A stretch of DNA of 64,000 nucleotides from Allobosea sp. WAO (GTDB lineage Bacteria; Pseudomonadota; Alphaproteobacteria; Rhizobiales; Beijerinckiaceae), in contig NZ_JXTJ01000017.1 of NCBI RefSeq assembly GCF_001509835.1, positions 62,001 through 126,000 of the forward strand, written 5' to 3'. The first letter of the stretch is position 1, and every line of letters begins with the position of its first letter. This document shows positions 32,808 to 41,101 of the stretch, in pieces. Under the pieces are notes generated by a model that was not told where the DNA came from, made no database searches, and saw only the letters and a program-made list of their open reading frames with translations. A program made the position numbers and the translations under genes.

Positions 32808-34340
32808 CTACTCAGCCGCCTCCTGCGTCGTCATGCGTTCCGGCACTTCGCAGCCGGTGACGCAGCAGCGCCCGGGCTGCTTCGAGACACGCGAGCCGTC
32901 GGCGAGGACGCCGCGGTCGAGCAGGTTTTCGACCAGTTCGACCTTTTCCATGACGGGATAATTGCGCCAGATCTCGCGCTTCATCGCCTCGGGCGAACCG
33001 CCGCCATGCAGCGAGATCACCGAATACCAGCCGGCCTCCTTCGAGACGGTCAGGTCCTCGATGAAGCGCGCGACCTCGGCGCGCTGCTCATAGGGCACGT
33101 CGGGTCGCCCGGTCAGTACGGCGGCGAGTGAGCCGGCGGTCTCCGGGTTGTGGTCCTCGTCCGGCCCGGGCAGGGCGACGATCAGACCGCCCGAGACGTA
33201 GTGGGCGATGCGGTGCATGTCATAGATCTTGGTCGCGAGCAGGAGCTTGCCGATGTTCGAGAACACCGCGTCCGGCATCGCCACGCCCGAAACATCCTTC
33301 TGGCAATAGACCGAGGCCGCCACACCGCAGGCGAAGAAGCTCTCGGTGATGGTGATGAGCTCGACCATCTGCTCGCGGATATGGGAGTGGCGATCGGCAT
33401 CGAGCCCGTTCGCCTCGATCATCAGCGCGCCGGCGCCGATCAGGAGATCGCCGAAGCCGGCCCGCGCCCCGATGCAGCTATGGCGATGATGGCTGGCATA
33501 GCTGGTGGTGAGGTAGCCGGCCTCTTCGGTCTCGCCGGCCATGAACACCCGGTCCCAGGGCACGAAGACGTCGTCGAACATCACCGCGCCGGTCGACTGG
33601 CCGTATTTCGCCGAGAACTTCGCCGCCGGATCGCCGGGTCTGCCTGCGGGGCGCGCGACGATGGTGACGCCTTCGGCATCGCAGGGCACGGCGCAGCACA
33701 GCGCGAAATCCTCGTCGCCCGGTGCATGCGTCCGGCAGGGCATCACCAGGAATTCGTGCATATAGGGCGCGCCCGTGACGATCGCCTTGGTGCCGCGAAT
33801 GACGATGCCGTCCTTGCGCCGTTCCTTGATGTGGACGTAGGCATCGCGGTTCGCCTGCGCGCCCGGCCGCTTCGAGCGGTCGCCCTTGGCGTCTGTCATC
33901 GCGACGCCGATCGTCAGGTCGCGATCCTGCGCATCGTGCAGATAGGCGAGGAAGCGCTGGCCGTAATCCGTGCCATGGTTCGCGTCGGCCCGCGCCGTCG
34001 CCTGCAGGATGCCGCCGAAGGCGTCATGCGTCAGATAGCGCTGCGCGCAGCCGGAGATCTTGCAGACCAGCCTGACAGCCTCGAGCTTGGCGAGCAGGTC
34101 GCTGGACGAGCCGTCGACATGCAGCATGCGGTTGACGGTCTTGCCCGAGCTCGCCTGCACCGCGGTCATGATCGGCCGGTGGGCCTCGTCATGGGCGAGG
34201 TCATAGGTGATGCCGACGGCATTGATGCCGGGCGCCAGCAGGGGCTCGTCGGCGACGTTTCCGACGCGCTGTCCGTTGACGAAGACCCTCGGGTGATAGG
34301 CGCGCAGCGATTCGCGATAGCCGGCGGCATCCATCAGCAT
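32808..34340 (-). CDS. HpaB-family flavin-dependent aromatic hydroxylase
   Basis: A 510-aa large component of the 4-hydroxyphenylacetate 3-monooxygenase family. It shows the opening YRESLRAYHPRVFVNGQRV, the region DRSKRPGAQANRDAYVHIKERRKDGIVIRGTKAIVTGAPYM (33777-33899), and the C-terminal SLHGGGSPEAMKREIWRNY. It needs reduced FAD from a separate reductase (HpaC), which is not in the window. The true substrate is open. The start is ATG 34340 with GGAGG about nine bases before it; the longer frame uses a TTG inside that site. Divergent from a TetR gene. Confidence 0.9.
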   Translation of the reverse strand: MLMDAAGYRESLRAYHPRVFVNGQRVGNVADEPLLAPGINAVGITYDLAHDEAHRPIMTAVQASSGKTVNRMLHVDGSSSDLLAKLEAVRLVCKISGCAQRYLTHDAFGGILQATARADANHGTDYGQRFLAYLHDAQDRDLTIGVAMTDAKGDRSKRPGAQANRDAYVHIKERRKDGIVIRGTKAIVTGAPYMHEFLVMPCRTHAPGDEDFALCCAVPCDAEGVTIVARPAGRPGDPAAKFSAKYGQSTGAVMFDDVFVPWDRVFMAGETEEAGYLTTSYASHHRHSCIGARAGFGDLLIGAGALMIEANGLDADRHSHIREQMVELITITESFFACGVAASVYCQKDVSGVAMPDAVFSNIGKLLLATKIYDMHRIAHYVSGGLIVALPGPDEDHNPETAGSLAAVLTGRPDVPYEQRAEVARFIEDLTVSKEAGWYSVISLHGGGSPEAMKREIWRNYPVMEKVELVENLLDRGVLADGSRVSKQPGRCCVTGCEVPERMTTQEAAE

Positions 34341-34365
34341 GGCGTCGTCCTCCAACGTGTTGTTG

Positions 34366-34393
34366 TCGATAAAATCGAACGGTGTTAGATTTT
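34366..34393. promoter_or_regulatory. Overlapping inverted repeats between hpaB-like and tetR genes
   Basis: TCGAT-AAA-ATCGA (34366-34378) is a perfect dyad, and AAAATC (34371-34376) with GATTTT (34388-34393) forms a second, wider one. Both lie in the 97-bp AT-rich gap between the divergent genes and are candidate TetR operators. Confidence 0.4.
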
Positions 34394-34437
34394 CGTCAAG
34401 CGGTGATTTGCAGCCGGTGTATTGAAGGAGTTCCAGC

Positions 34438-35073
34438 GTGGGGGGCGAGGCGACGGGGCGAAAGCGCGGCCGCTATGCCGCGACCGATCTCAAGCGCGGC
34501 CTGATCCTGACGGCGGCCCGGGCGATCTTTGAGCGCGACGGCCTTGACGGCGCCTCCCTGCGGGCGATCGCGGCCGAGGCCGGCTACACCCCGGCGGCGC
34601 TCTACTTCCATTTCGACTCGAAGGAGGCGCTTTATGCCGAGGTGCTCGGCCAGTCGCTTGCGGCGCTGACCGCCTTCGTCGATGACGCGGTCGCGGGGGC
34701 GGCGACGCCGCAGCAGCGCTTCCGCGCGGCCGCGCTCGGCTTCTTCGATTTCTACGCCGCCAATCCGCGCGATCTCGATCTCGGCTTCTACCTGTTCCGT
34801 GGCGGCATGCGTCCGCACGGCCTCGGCCGCGAGCGCGACCGGGCGCTGAACGAAGCGCTGGAGGCGAGCCTGGCGCCGATCCGCGACGCCGCGCGCGAAC
34901 TCGGCGCGAATCCCGGGCTTGCCGACTTGATCATGGCCGATGCCTTCGCCCATGCTTCCGGCGTGCTCCTGCTGGCGCATACGCGACGCATCCGGATGTT
35001 CGGGACGCCGCCGCGCACGCTGATGGAGCGCCATGTCGAAACGGAGCTGGACCGGCTCCAGCGCGAGGTATGA
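34438..35073 (+). CDS. TetR/AcrR-family regulator
   Basis: A 211-aa regulator. The helix-turn-helix is GLILTAARAIFERDGLDGAS to YTPAALYFHFDSKEALYAEV (about residues 20-65), followed by a helical ligand domain. The start is GTG 34438 with GAAGGAG before it. It is divergent from the HpaB-like gene, probably controlling it, and overlaps the isochorismatase gene by ATGA, so it is co-transcribed with two small enzymes. Confidence 0.9.
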   Translation: MGGEATGRKRGRYAATDLKRGLILTAARAIFERDGLDGASLRAIAAEAGYTPAALYFHFDSKEALYAEVLGQSLAALTAFVDDAVAGAATPQQRFRAAALGFFDFYAANPRDLDLGFYLFRGGMRPHGLGRERDRALNEALEASLAPIRDAARELGANPGLADLIMADAFAHASGVLLLAHTRRIRMFGTPPRTLMERHVETELDRLQREV

Positions 35074-35609
35074 CGTCGATGAGCCTGATGGATGCCGGTC
35101 GCTCGCGCCTCGTGATCATCGATTTCCAGGCGCGGCTGATGCCGGCGATCCATGACGGGCCTCGCCTCGTCGCCAATGCCCGCCGGCTGGTCGATGCCGC
35201 CTTGCTGCTCGGCGTGCCCGTGCTGATGACGGAGGAGAACCCGGCAGGTCTCGGAACGACCGTCGCGGAGCTCGCCGGAGCCGGTCCGGTCGTCGCCAAG
35301 ATGAGCTTCGATTCCTGCGGCGAACCGGCCTTCCTCGCGGCGCTGGCCGATGACGAGGATCTGATCCTCTGCGGCTGCGAGGCGCATGTCTGCTTCGGCC
35401 AGACCGTGCTTTCATTGCTGGCCCGCAAGCGCCGCGTCTTCGTGGTCCAGGATGCCGTTGGCGCGCGCGCGCCCGAGAGCAAGGAGGTGGCGCTGCGCCG
35501 CATGGAGCGCCACGGCGCCGAGATCGTCACCACCGAGATGGTGGTGTTCGAATGGCTGCGCACCGCCGAGCATCCGCAATTCCGTGCCGCCAGCAAGCTG
35601 ATCAAGTGA
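35070..35609 (+). CDS. Isochorismatase-family cysteine hydrolase
   Basis: A 179-aa hydrolase. The catalytic triad is visible: D18 in LVIIDFQARL, K77 in VVAKMSF, C108 in CGCEAHVCFGQT. The family includes nicotinamidases, N-carbamoyl hydrolases and YcaC-like proteins; the exact substrate cannot be read. Both ends are translationally coupled (ATGA with tetR, GTGA with the next gene), so it belongs to the same unit as the DsbA-like protein. Confidence 0.9.
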   Translation: MTSMSLMDAGRSRLVIIDFQARLMPAIHDGPRLVANARRLVDAALLLGVPVLMTEENPAGLGTTVAELAGAGPVVAKMSFDSCGEPAFLAALADDEDLILCGCEAHVCFGQTVLSLLARKRRVFVVQDAVGARAPESKEVALRRMERHGAEIVTTEMVVFEWLRTAEHPQFRAASKLIK

Positions 35610-36250
35610 GCCCCGTGACCAAGCCCGCCATCTGGTATTTCGACATCATCTCGCCCTTCGCGCATCTCGCGCTGACGAAGCTCGACGACATCCGCGCCTA
35701 TCGGCCGGTCGAGCTGAAGCCGATCGTCTTCGGCGGGGTGCTCAAGGCCTGGGGCCAGCTCGGCCCGGCCGAGATCGCGCCCAAGCGCGTCCACACCTAT
35801 CGCCTCGCCACGCATCTGGCCGAAGCCATGGGCGTTCCCTTCCGCTTTCCGCCGAGCCACCCGTTCAACCCGCTGGCGATGCTGCGCCTGCTGACCGCGC
35901 TGGAAGGCAACGAGCACGCAGTCGCGGAAGCCTTCCGCCTGGTCTGGGCCGAGGGGCGCGACGCCAACGACCCGCAAGTGCTCGGGCTGGTGGCGATCGC
36001 CGGCGGCCAGCCCGACGCCGTCCAGGCGATCGGCTATCAGAACGTCAAGGACAGCCTGCGCCAGAACACCGAGGAGGCTGTCGCAGCGGGGATTTTCGGC
36101 GTGCCGAGCCTGCTGATCGACGGCGAGATCTTCTGGGGCGTCGATGCCATGGCGATGGCCTGCGACTATCTCGCGGCGCCCGAGGAATTCCTCGGCGGCG
36201 AGATGGCGCGCGTCTCGACCTTGCCGGCCTCGATCCAGCGGCAGCTCTAG
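35606..36250 (+). CDS. DsbA-fold oxidoreductase, HCCA-isomerase/kappa-GST-like
   Basis: A 214-aa thioredoxin-fold protein. The N terminus IWYFDIISPFAHLALTKL matches 2-hydroxychromene-2-carboxylate isomerase, with the Ser of SPFA where the family places its glutathione-contacting residue. The C terminus has GIFGVPSLLIDGEIFWGVDAM, the cis-Pro region of the fold. There is no CxxC, so it is an isomerase or transferase type and not a disulfide oxidase. GTG 35606 overlaps the previous stop; GTG 35615 is an alternative start. Confidence 0.88.
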   Translation: MSPVTKPAIWYFDIISPFAHLALTKLDDIRAYRPVELKPIVFGGVLKAWGQLGPAEIAPKRVHTYRLATHLAEAMGVPFRFPPSHPFNPLAMLRLLTALEGNEHAVAEAFRLVWAEGRDANDPQVLGLVAIAGGQPDAVQAIGYQNVKDSLRQNTEEAVAAGIFGVPSLLIDGEIFWGVDAMAMACDYLAAPEEFLGGEMARVSTLPASIQRQL

Positions 36251-36360
36251 AGCCGGATGCGATCAGATTGAATGGATCTGATCGGTGAAACCGTCTCTCA
36301 ATTTAGGATAGGGCCCGTTCCGATCAGCTTGCGGTGCAAGCGGATCGGAACGGACTCTAA
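36250..36360. repeat. Two-hairpin intergenic repeat (GATCAGAT / CCGTTCCGATC type)
   Basis: The first hairpin is GATCAGAT (36261-36268) with ATCTGATC (36276-36283). The second is a 17-bp stem, 36315-36331 with 36337-36353, with one mismatch, beginning CCGTTCCGATC. The layout suggests a dispersed element. A second copy is not present in this window, so the repeat status is inferred from form. The 100 bases after it to the next gene hold only a ribosome site. Confidence 0.5.
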
Positions 36361-36461
36361 GGGAACCGCGCTGCAGCGAGCCAAGTTTCACCAAGTTGTC
36401 GGTTTAGGCCAAGGGCCGATGGCTGGATGTTCCGGCCTGCCGACAGCGAAAGGAGAAGCCG

Positions 36462-37466
36462 ATGCTGCGCCGTTCGTTCCTGAAAGTCGGTCTTGCCGGC
36501 CTTGCTGCTCCCGGCCTGATCCTGCGCGCGCAGGCGACCGAGCAGCCGCGGCCAGGCAGCCCCTTCATCGTCACCTATTTCGACGTGCCCGGGATCAAGG
36601 GCTCGCGCGACGTCACCGATGCCGGCGACGGCACGCTCTGGGTCTGCGGCCAGCGCAATGGCACGCTCGGGCGCTTCGACCCGCGTACCAGTCAGATCAA
36701 GGTGATCTCGCTCGGCGAGGGCGCAGCGCCGCATGGCGTGGTGCGCGGCCCGGACGGCGCCGCCTGGGTCACCGAAGGTGGCCAGAACGCCATCGCCCGG
36801 ATCGACGACAAGAGCCATGAGGTCCGGCTCTTCCCGCTGCCGGCAGGCCGCGAGCGTGCCAATCTCAACACCCCGGTCTTCGACAAGAAGGGCATTCTCT
36901 GGTTCAGCGGCCAGAACGGCATCATCGGCCGGCTCGATCCCAATTCCGGCAAGATGGAGGTGTTCGACGCCCCGCGCGGCGCCGGTCCCTATGGCATGAC
37001 CCGCACCCCCTCGGGCGAGATCTGGTTCGCCTCGCTCGCCGGCAACTACATTGCCCGGGTGGATACCGAGACTGCCGCCTTCACCGTGGTCGACCCGCCG
37101 ACCGAAGGGCAGGGCGCGCGCCGGGTCTGGTCGGATTCGAAGAACCGGATCTGGGTGAGCGAATGGAACTCCGGCCAGGTCTCGTCCTATGATACGGAGA
37201 GCGGCAGCTGGAAGGCCTGGAAGCTGCCGGGCGACAAGCCGCGGACCTACTCGGTCTATGTCGACGACGCCGACAAGGTCTGGCTGACCGATTTCGCCGC
37301 CAATGCCATCGTCCGCTTCGACCCGCTGACCGAGGGCTTCCACAGCCTGCCGAGCGACCGGGCCGGCGCCAATGTCCGGCAGATGGATGGGCGCTCCGGC
37401 GAGGCCTGGGGCGGCGAGAGCGGCACCAACCGGCTGGTCCGCGTCCAGACCGTGAAGCCGGCGTGA
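36462..37466 (+). CDS. Tat-exported virginiamycin B lyase-like beta-propeller
   Basis: A 334-aa protein with a twin-arginine signal (LRRSFLKVGLAGLAAPGLIL), so it is exported folded. The mature part is a six- or seven-bladed propeller of about 40-aa units, each with a G..W.(T/V) core: GDGTLWVCGQRNGTLGRFDP, GPDGAAWVTEGGQNAIARID, KKGILWFSGQNGIIGRLDP, PSGEIWFASLAGNYIARVD. It resembles Vgb/SMP-30-like propellers. The known Vgb catalytic residues are not clearly kept, so streptogramin lysis is not claimed. It is coupled to a cytochrome c gene (GTGA). Confidence 0.85.
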   Translation: MLRRSFLKVGLAGLAAPGLILRAQATEQPRPGSPFIVTYFDVPGIKGSRDVTDAGDGTLWVCGQRNGTLGRFDPRTSQIKVISLGEGAAPHGVVRGPDGAAWVTEGGQNAIARIDDKSHEVRLFPLPAGRERANLNTPVFDKKGILWFSGQNGIIGRLDPNSGKMEVFDAPRGAGPYGMTRTPSGEIWFASLAGNYIARVDTETAAFTVVDPPTEGQGARRVWSDSKNRIWVSEWNSGQVSSYDTESGSWKAWKLPGDKPRTYSVYVDDADKVWLTDFAANAIVRFDPLTEGFHSLPSDRAGANVRQMDGRSGEAWGGESGTNRLVRVQTVKPA

Positions 37467-37837
37467 GGCTGGGCTCCGCAGTGTTCACTGTTCTGGCGCT
37501 GGCCTGTAGCGCCGGCGCCGCGGCCGACGATCTTGAGCGCGGAGAGGCCCTGTTCGCGGGCTGCCGCTCGTGCCATGCGCTCGAGCCGGGCAGGGTCGCC
37601 ATGGCCGGCCCGACGCTCGATGGGCTTGCCGGCCGGCTTCTCGGTGGAGCCGCCGGCTTCGACTATTCACCGGCCTTCAATGCGATGCGCGAGAAGGGCA
37701 TGCGCTGGGATGCGGACCGCCTCAAGGGCTATCTCCGCGATCCCGATTCGGTCGTGCCGGGCGGCTGGATGAGCCCGCCCGTCGGCCTCAGCGAGGCTGA
37801 TCGGGCGGCATTGGCGGCGTTCCTGCTGGATCGCTAA
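37463..37837 (+). CDS. Periplasmic monoheme cytochrome c, class I
   Basis: A 124-aa protein with a signal peptide (GTG start, cleavage near GAAA-DD). The heme site is CRSCH (34-38), and a distal Met ligand is likely in GGWMSPPVGLSE. The short GPTLDGLAGRLLGG segment is typical of small class I cytochromes such as c-552/c2. It overlaps the propeller gene and probably carries electrons to or from it or an unlinked oxidase. It shares a terminator region with convergent livM. Confidence 0.92.
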   Translation: MRLGSAVFTVLALACSAGAAADDLERGEALFAGCRSCHALEPGRVAMAGPTLDGLAGRLLGGAAGFDYSPAFNAMREKGMRWDADRLKGYLRDPDSVVPGGWMSPPVGLSEADRAALAAFLLDR

Positions 37838-37861
37838 AGCCGCCACTCAGAGCGGCTTTTT
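37836..37861 (+). terminator. Terminator after cytochrome c, overlapping the livM stop
   Basis: AAAGCCGC (37836-37843) pairs with GCGGCTTT (37852-37859) and is followed by TT, giving a five-T run. The stem includes the last codons of the convergent livM gene, whose stop lies in the loop. Confidence 0.75.
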
Positions 37862-38830
37862 GATCCATTTGGCGATGACGCCGAGGATGCCCTCGCGGAA
37901 CAGCAAGACGCAGAGCACGAAGATCACGCCCTGGATCACCGTGACCCAGGCACCGAGCGTCGCGAGGAAGTTCTGCATGGAGACGATGACGAGGGCGCCG
38001 ACGATCGGGCCGAAGATCGTTCCGAGCCCGCCGACCAGCGTCATCAGCACGACCTCGCCCGACATCGACCAATGGACGTCGGTCAGTGATGCCAGCTGGA
38101 AGACGATCGCCTTGGTCGAGCCGGCGAGCCCGGCCAGCATCGCCGAAAGCACGAAGACGGCGAGCTTGTACTGGTTGGCGCGGTAGCCCAGCGAGATGGC
38201 GCGCGGCTCATTGTCCCGGATCGCCTTGCAGACTTGGCCGAAGGGCGAGTGGATGATTCGGTAGAAGGCGAGCAGCCCGCCCATGAAGATCAGCGCCACG
38301 ACCCAGTACAGGGTGCGGTCGTCGGCGAGGTTGATCATGCCGAAGAGCTTGCCGCGCGGCACCGCCTGGATACCGTCCTCGCCGCCGGTGAAGCGCGGCG
38401 TCTGCAGCGAGAAGAAGAACACCATCTGGGCCAGCGCCAGGGTGATCATCGCGAAATAGATGCCCTGCCGGCGGATGGCGAGCGAGCCGAAGACGAGGCC
38501 GAGCAGGGCAGCGACGCCGGTGCCCGCCAGGATCGCGAACTCGGGATTGAAGCCCCAATGCTTGGCCGCGTAGGCGCAGACATAGCTCGCCATGCCGAAA
38601 TAGGCGGCATGGCCGAAGGAGAGCAGGCCGCCATAGCCGAGCAGGAGGTTGAAGGCGAGCGCGAACAGCGCAAAGCACAGCACCTTCATGACGAAGACCG
38701 GGTAGGCCACGAAGGGCGCGATCACCAGCGCGATCGCGATGCCGATCATGACGTTGCGGTGCAGGCTCGCCGTGCCGGAGTCGGCTGCGGCATGGGTGAC
38801 GGAGCCGTCGGCGGGGAGGACGTCAGCCAT
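37847..38830 (-). CDS. livM: Branched-chain amino acid-type ABC permease, LivM
   Basis: A 327-aa integral membrane subunit with about eight to ten helices. LivM family marks are LLLGYGGLLSFGHAAYFGMASY, AIRDNEPRAISLGYRANQYK and TLVGGLGTIFGPIVGALVI. AAGGAG precedes the ATG. It is the last gene of the liv-type operon livG-livF-SBP-livH-livM. Many such systems move aromatic acids or amides instead of leucine, so the substrate is open. Confidence 0.93.
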   Translation of the reverse strand: MADVLPADGSVTHAAADSGTASLHRNVMIGIAIALVIAPFVAYPVFVMKVLCFALFALAFNLLLGYGGLLSFGHAAYFGMASYVCAYAAKHWGFNPEFAILAGTGVAALLGLVFGSLAIRRQGIYFAMITLALAQMVFFFSLQTPRFTGGEDGIQAVPRGKLFGMINLADDRTLYWVVALIFMGGLLAFYRIIHSPFGQVCKAIRDNEPRAISLGYRANQYKLAVFVLSAMLAGLAGSTKAIVFQLASLTDVHWSMSGEVVLMTLVGGLGTIFGPIVGALVIVSMQNFLATLGAWVTVIQGVIFVLCVLLFREGILGVIAKWIKKPL

Positions 38831-38887
38831 GAGCGGCTCCTTCGAAACGAAGCGGCAGCGAGGCCGTGATGACGAGGGGCGCGCGCA

Positions 38888-39775
38888 TCAGGCGGCGCGC
38901 CCGAACAGGCCGGCCGGCTTCACCAGCAGCACCAGCACCATGATGATGAAGATGACGGTGGCGGAGGCTTCCGGATAGAACACCTTGGTCAGGCCTTCGA
39001 CCAGACCCAGGCTGAAGCCGGTGACGATGGCACCCATGATCGAGCCCATGCCGCCGATCACCACGACCGCGAAGACGACGATGATCAGGTCGGCGCCCAT
39101 ATTCGGGTTGACCGAGTAGATCGGAGCGGCGAGCACGCCGGCGAAGGCGGCGAGCGCCACGCCGAAGCCGTAGGTCAGCGTCACCAACAGCGGCACGTTG
39201 ATGCCGAAGGCCTGGGTCAGCGTCGCGTTCTCGGTGGCGGCTCGCAGATAGGCGCCGAGCTTGGTCTTCTCGATCATGAACCAGGTCGCGAGGCAGACTA
39301 TCAGCGAGGCGACGACCACCCAGGCGCGATAGGTCGGCAGGAACATGAAGCCGAGATTGTAGCCGCCGCGCAGCGCATCGGGGATCTGGTAGGGCAGGCC
39401 TGAGGAGCCATAGCTGTTGCGGAACAGGCCCTGGATGATCAGCGCCAGGCCAAAGGTCAGCAACAGCCCGTAGAGATGGTCGAGATGGGCGATCCGCGAC
39501 AGGAATAAGCGCTCGATGATCACCCCTGTGAAGCCGACGATCACCGGTGCCAGCACCAGCGCTGCCCAGTAGTTCACGCCGAGATAGTTCAGGCACATCC
39601 AGGCGACGAAGGCGCCCATCATGTACTGCGCGCCATGGGTGAAGTTGATGATGTTGAGCAGGCCGAAGATCACCGCCAGCCCGAGGCTGAGGATGGCGTA
39701 GAACGAGCCGTTGATCAGGCCCAGCAGAAGTTGGCCGAACAGGGCTTGCGGCGGAATGCCAAGTAACTCGAACAT
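38888..39775 (-). CDS. livH: Branched-chain amino acid-type ABC permease, LivH
   Basis: A 295-aa membrane subunit. Family marks are LLGLINGSFYAILSLGLAVI, the NFTHGAQYMMGAFVAW region and the EAA-like VVVIGGMGSIMGAIVTGFSLG near the C terminus. It pairs with LivM to form the pore. It lies 57 bases before livM and 86 bases after the binding-protein gene. Confidence 0.93.
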   Translation of the reverse strand: MFELLGIPPQALFGQLLLGLINGSFYAILSLGLAVIFGLLNIINFTHGAQYMMGAFVAWMCLNYLGVNYWAALVLAPVIVGFTGVIIERLFLSRIAHLDHLYGLLLTFGLALIIQGLFRNSYGSSGLPYQIPDALRGGYNLGFMFLPTYRAWVVVASLIVCLATWFMIEKTKLGAYLRAATENATLTQAFGINVPLLVTLTYGFGVALAAFAGVLAAPIYSVNPNMGADLIIVVFAVVVIGGMGSIMGAIVTGFSLGLVEGLTKVFYPEASATVIFIIMVLVLLVKPAGLFGRAA

Positions 39776-39861
39776 GCGGATCTACCGTTCCCGACAACAG
39801 CGAATCCGGGGCCGTTCGCGGCCCCGGAGCCTTGGATGATGCGTAGGCTGTCGTCAGCCCC

Positions 39862-41064
39862 TCACTTCTTGACGAGCGGGCACTCGCTTTCGGAGAGCGG
39901 CTTGAAGGCGTCGTCGGCCTTCAGCACCGCGACCTGCTTGTAGTAGTCCCACGGAGCCTTCGATTCAGACGGCTTCTTGACCTCGAACAGATACATGTCG
40001 TGCATCTTGCGGCCGTCGGCACGCACCGAGCCCTTGCCGAACAGCGGATCGTCCGTCGGCATTTCCTTCATCTTGGCCATCACCGCGGTCGGGTCCTTGC
40101 CCTTCGTCGCCTCGATCGCCTTGAGATAGTGCAGCATGCCCGAATAGACGCCGGCCTGGACCATGGACGGCTTCTTGCCGCCATTGGCCTTGGCGAAGCG
40201 CTCCGACCAGGCGCGGGTCCCGTCGTTGTTGTCCCAGTAGAACGCCTCGGTCAGGACGAGGCCCTGCGCCGTCTGCAGGCCGAGCGCATGCACGTCCGTG
40301 ATGAAGACCAGGAGCCCGGCGAGCTTCTGCCCTGCCGAGGTGATGCCGAACTCGCCCGCCTGCTTGATCGAGTTGATCGTGTCGCCGCCGGCATTGGCGA
40401 GGCCGATGACCTTGGCCTTCGAGGCCTGGGCCTGGAGCAGGAAGGAGGAGAAATCGGTGCCCGGGAACGGCGTGCGCACCGCGCCGACGACCTTGCCGCC
40501 ATTCTTGGTGACGATCGCGCCGGTGTCGCGCTCCAGCGCATGGCCGAAGGCGTAGTCGGCGGTCATGAAGAACCAGCTGTCGCCGCCGGCCTTCACCATG
40601 GCGCCGCCCGTGCCCTGGGCCAGCGCATAGGTGTCGTAGGTCCAGTGGATCGTGTTCGGCGAGCAGGCCTTGCCGGTCAGGTCCGAGGAGGCCGCGCCCG
40701 AATTGATGTGGATCTTGTTCTTTTCCTTGGTGATCTGGTTGACCGCCAGCGCGACCGAGGAGGTCGGCACGTCGAGGATCGCGTCGACGCCGTCCTGATC
40801 ATACCACTGCCGGGCGATGGTCGAGCCGACGTCCGGCTTGTTCTGGTGGTCGGCCGAGACGATCTCGACCTTGATGCCCTTTTCCGCCGCCTTGAAGTCC
40901 TCGACGGCCATGCGGGCCGCGATCACCGAGCCCTCGCCCGAGAGGTCGGCGTAGAGGCCGGAGCGGTCGTTCATAACGCCGACCTTGACGCTGGTCTGGG
41001 CCTGGGCGGCGCCGGCCGCCAGGGCGGCGAGCGCGGTCCCGAGAAGCAATGCTGTAGTCTTCAT
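39862..41064 (-). CDS. ABC transporter periplasmic substrate-binding protein (LivJ/AmiC type)
   Basis: A 400-aa binding protein with a signal peptide (MKTTALLLGTALAALAAG, cleavage near AQA). The mature domain opens VKVGVMNDRSGLYADLSGEG and holds IVSADHQNKPDVGSTIARQW and FFMTADYAFGHALERDTGAI, typical of type I periplasmic binding proteins. It differs from strict leucine-binding proteins, so an aromatic or amide ligand is as likely as a branched-chain amino acid. GGAGG precedes the ATG. It lies unusually between livF and livH. Confidence 0.9.
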   Translation of the reverse strand: MKTTALLLGTALAALAAGAAQAQTSVKVGVMNDRSGLYADLSGEGSVIAARMAVEDFKAAEKGIKVEIVSADHQNKPDVGSTIARQWYDQDGVDAILDVPTSSVALAVNQITKEKNKIHINSGAASSDLTGKACSPNTIHWTYDTYALAQGTGGAMVKAGGDSWFFMTADYAFGHALERDTGAIVTKNGGKVVGAVRTPFPGTDFSSFLLQAQASKAKVIGLANAGGDTINSIKQAGEFGITSAGQKLAGLLVFITDVHALGLQTAQGLVLTEAFYWDNNDGTRAWSERFAKANGGKKPSMVQAGVYSGMLHYLKAIEATKGKDPTAVMAKMKEMPTDDPLFGKGSVRADGRKMHDMYLFEVKKPSESKAPWDYYKQVAVLKADDAFKPLSESECPLVKK

Positions 41065-41101
41065 GCCGTTCCTCCACCTTATGTCTTTGTTCTGGACTGG
41101 T

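Noticed and set aside
36462-37466. Antibiotic resistance gene (streptogramin lyase)
   Set aside because: Only the propeller fold is shared. The Tat signal, the cytochrome partner and unclear catalytic residues argue against this role.
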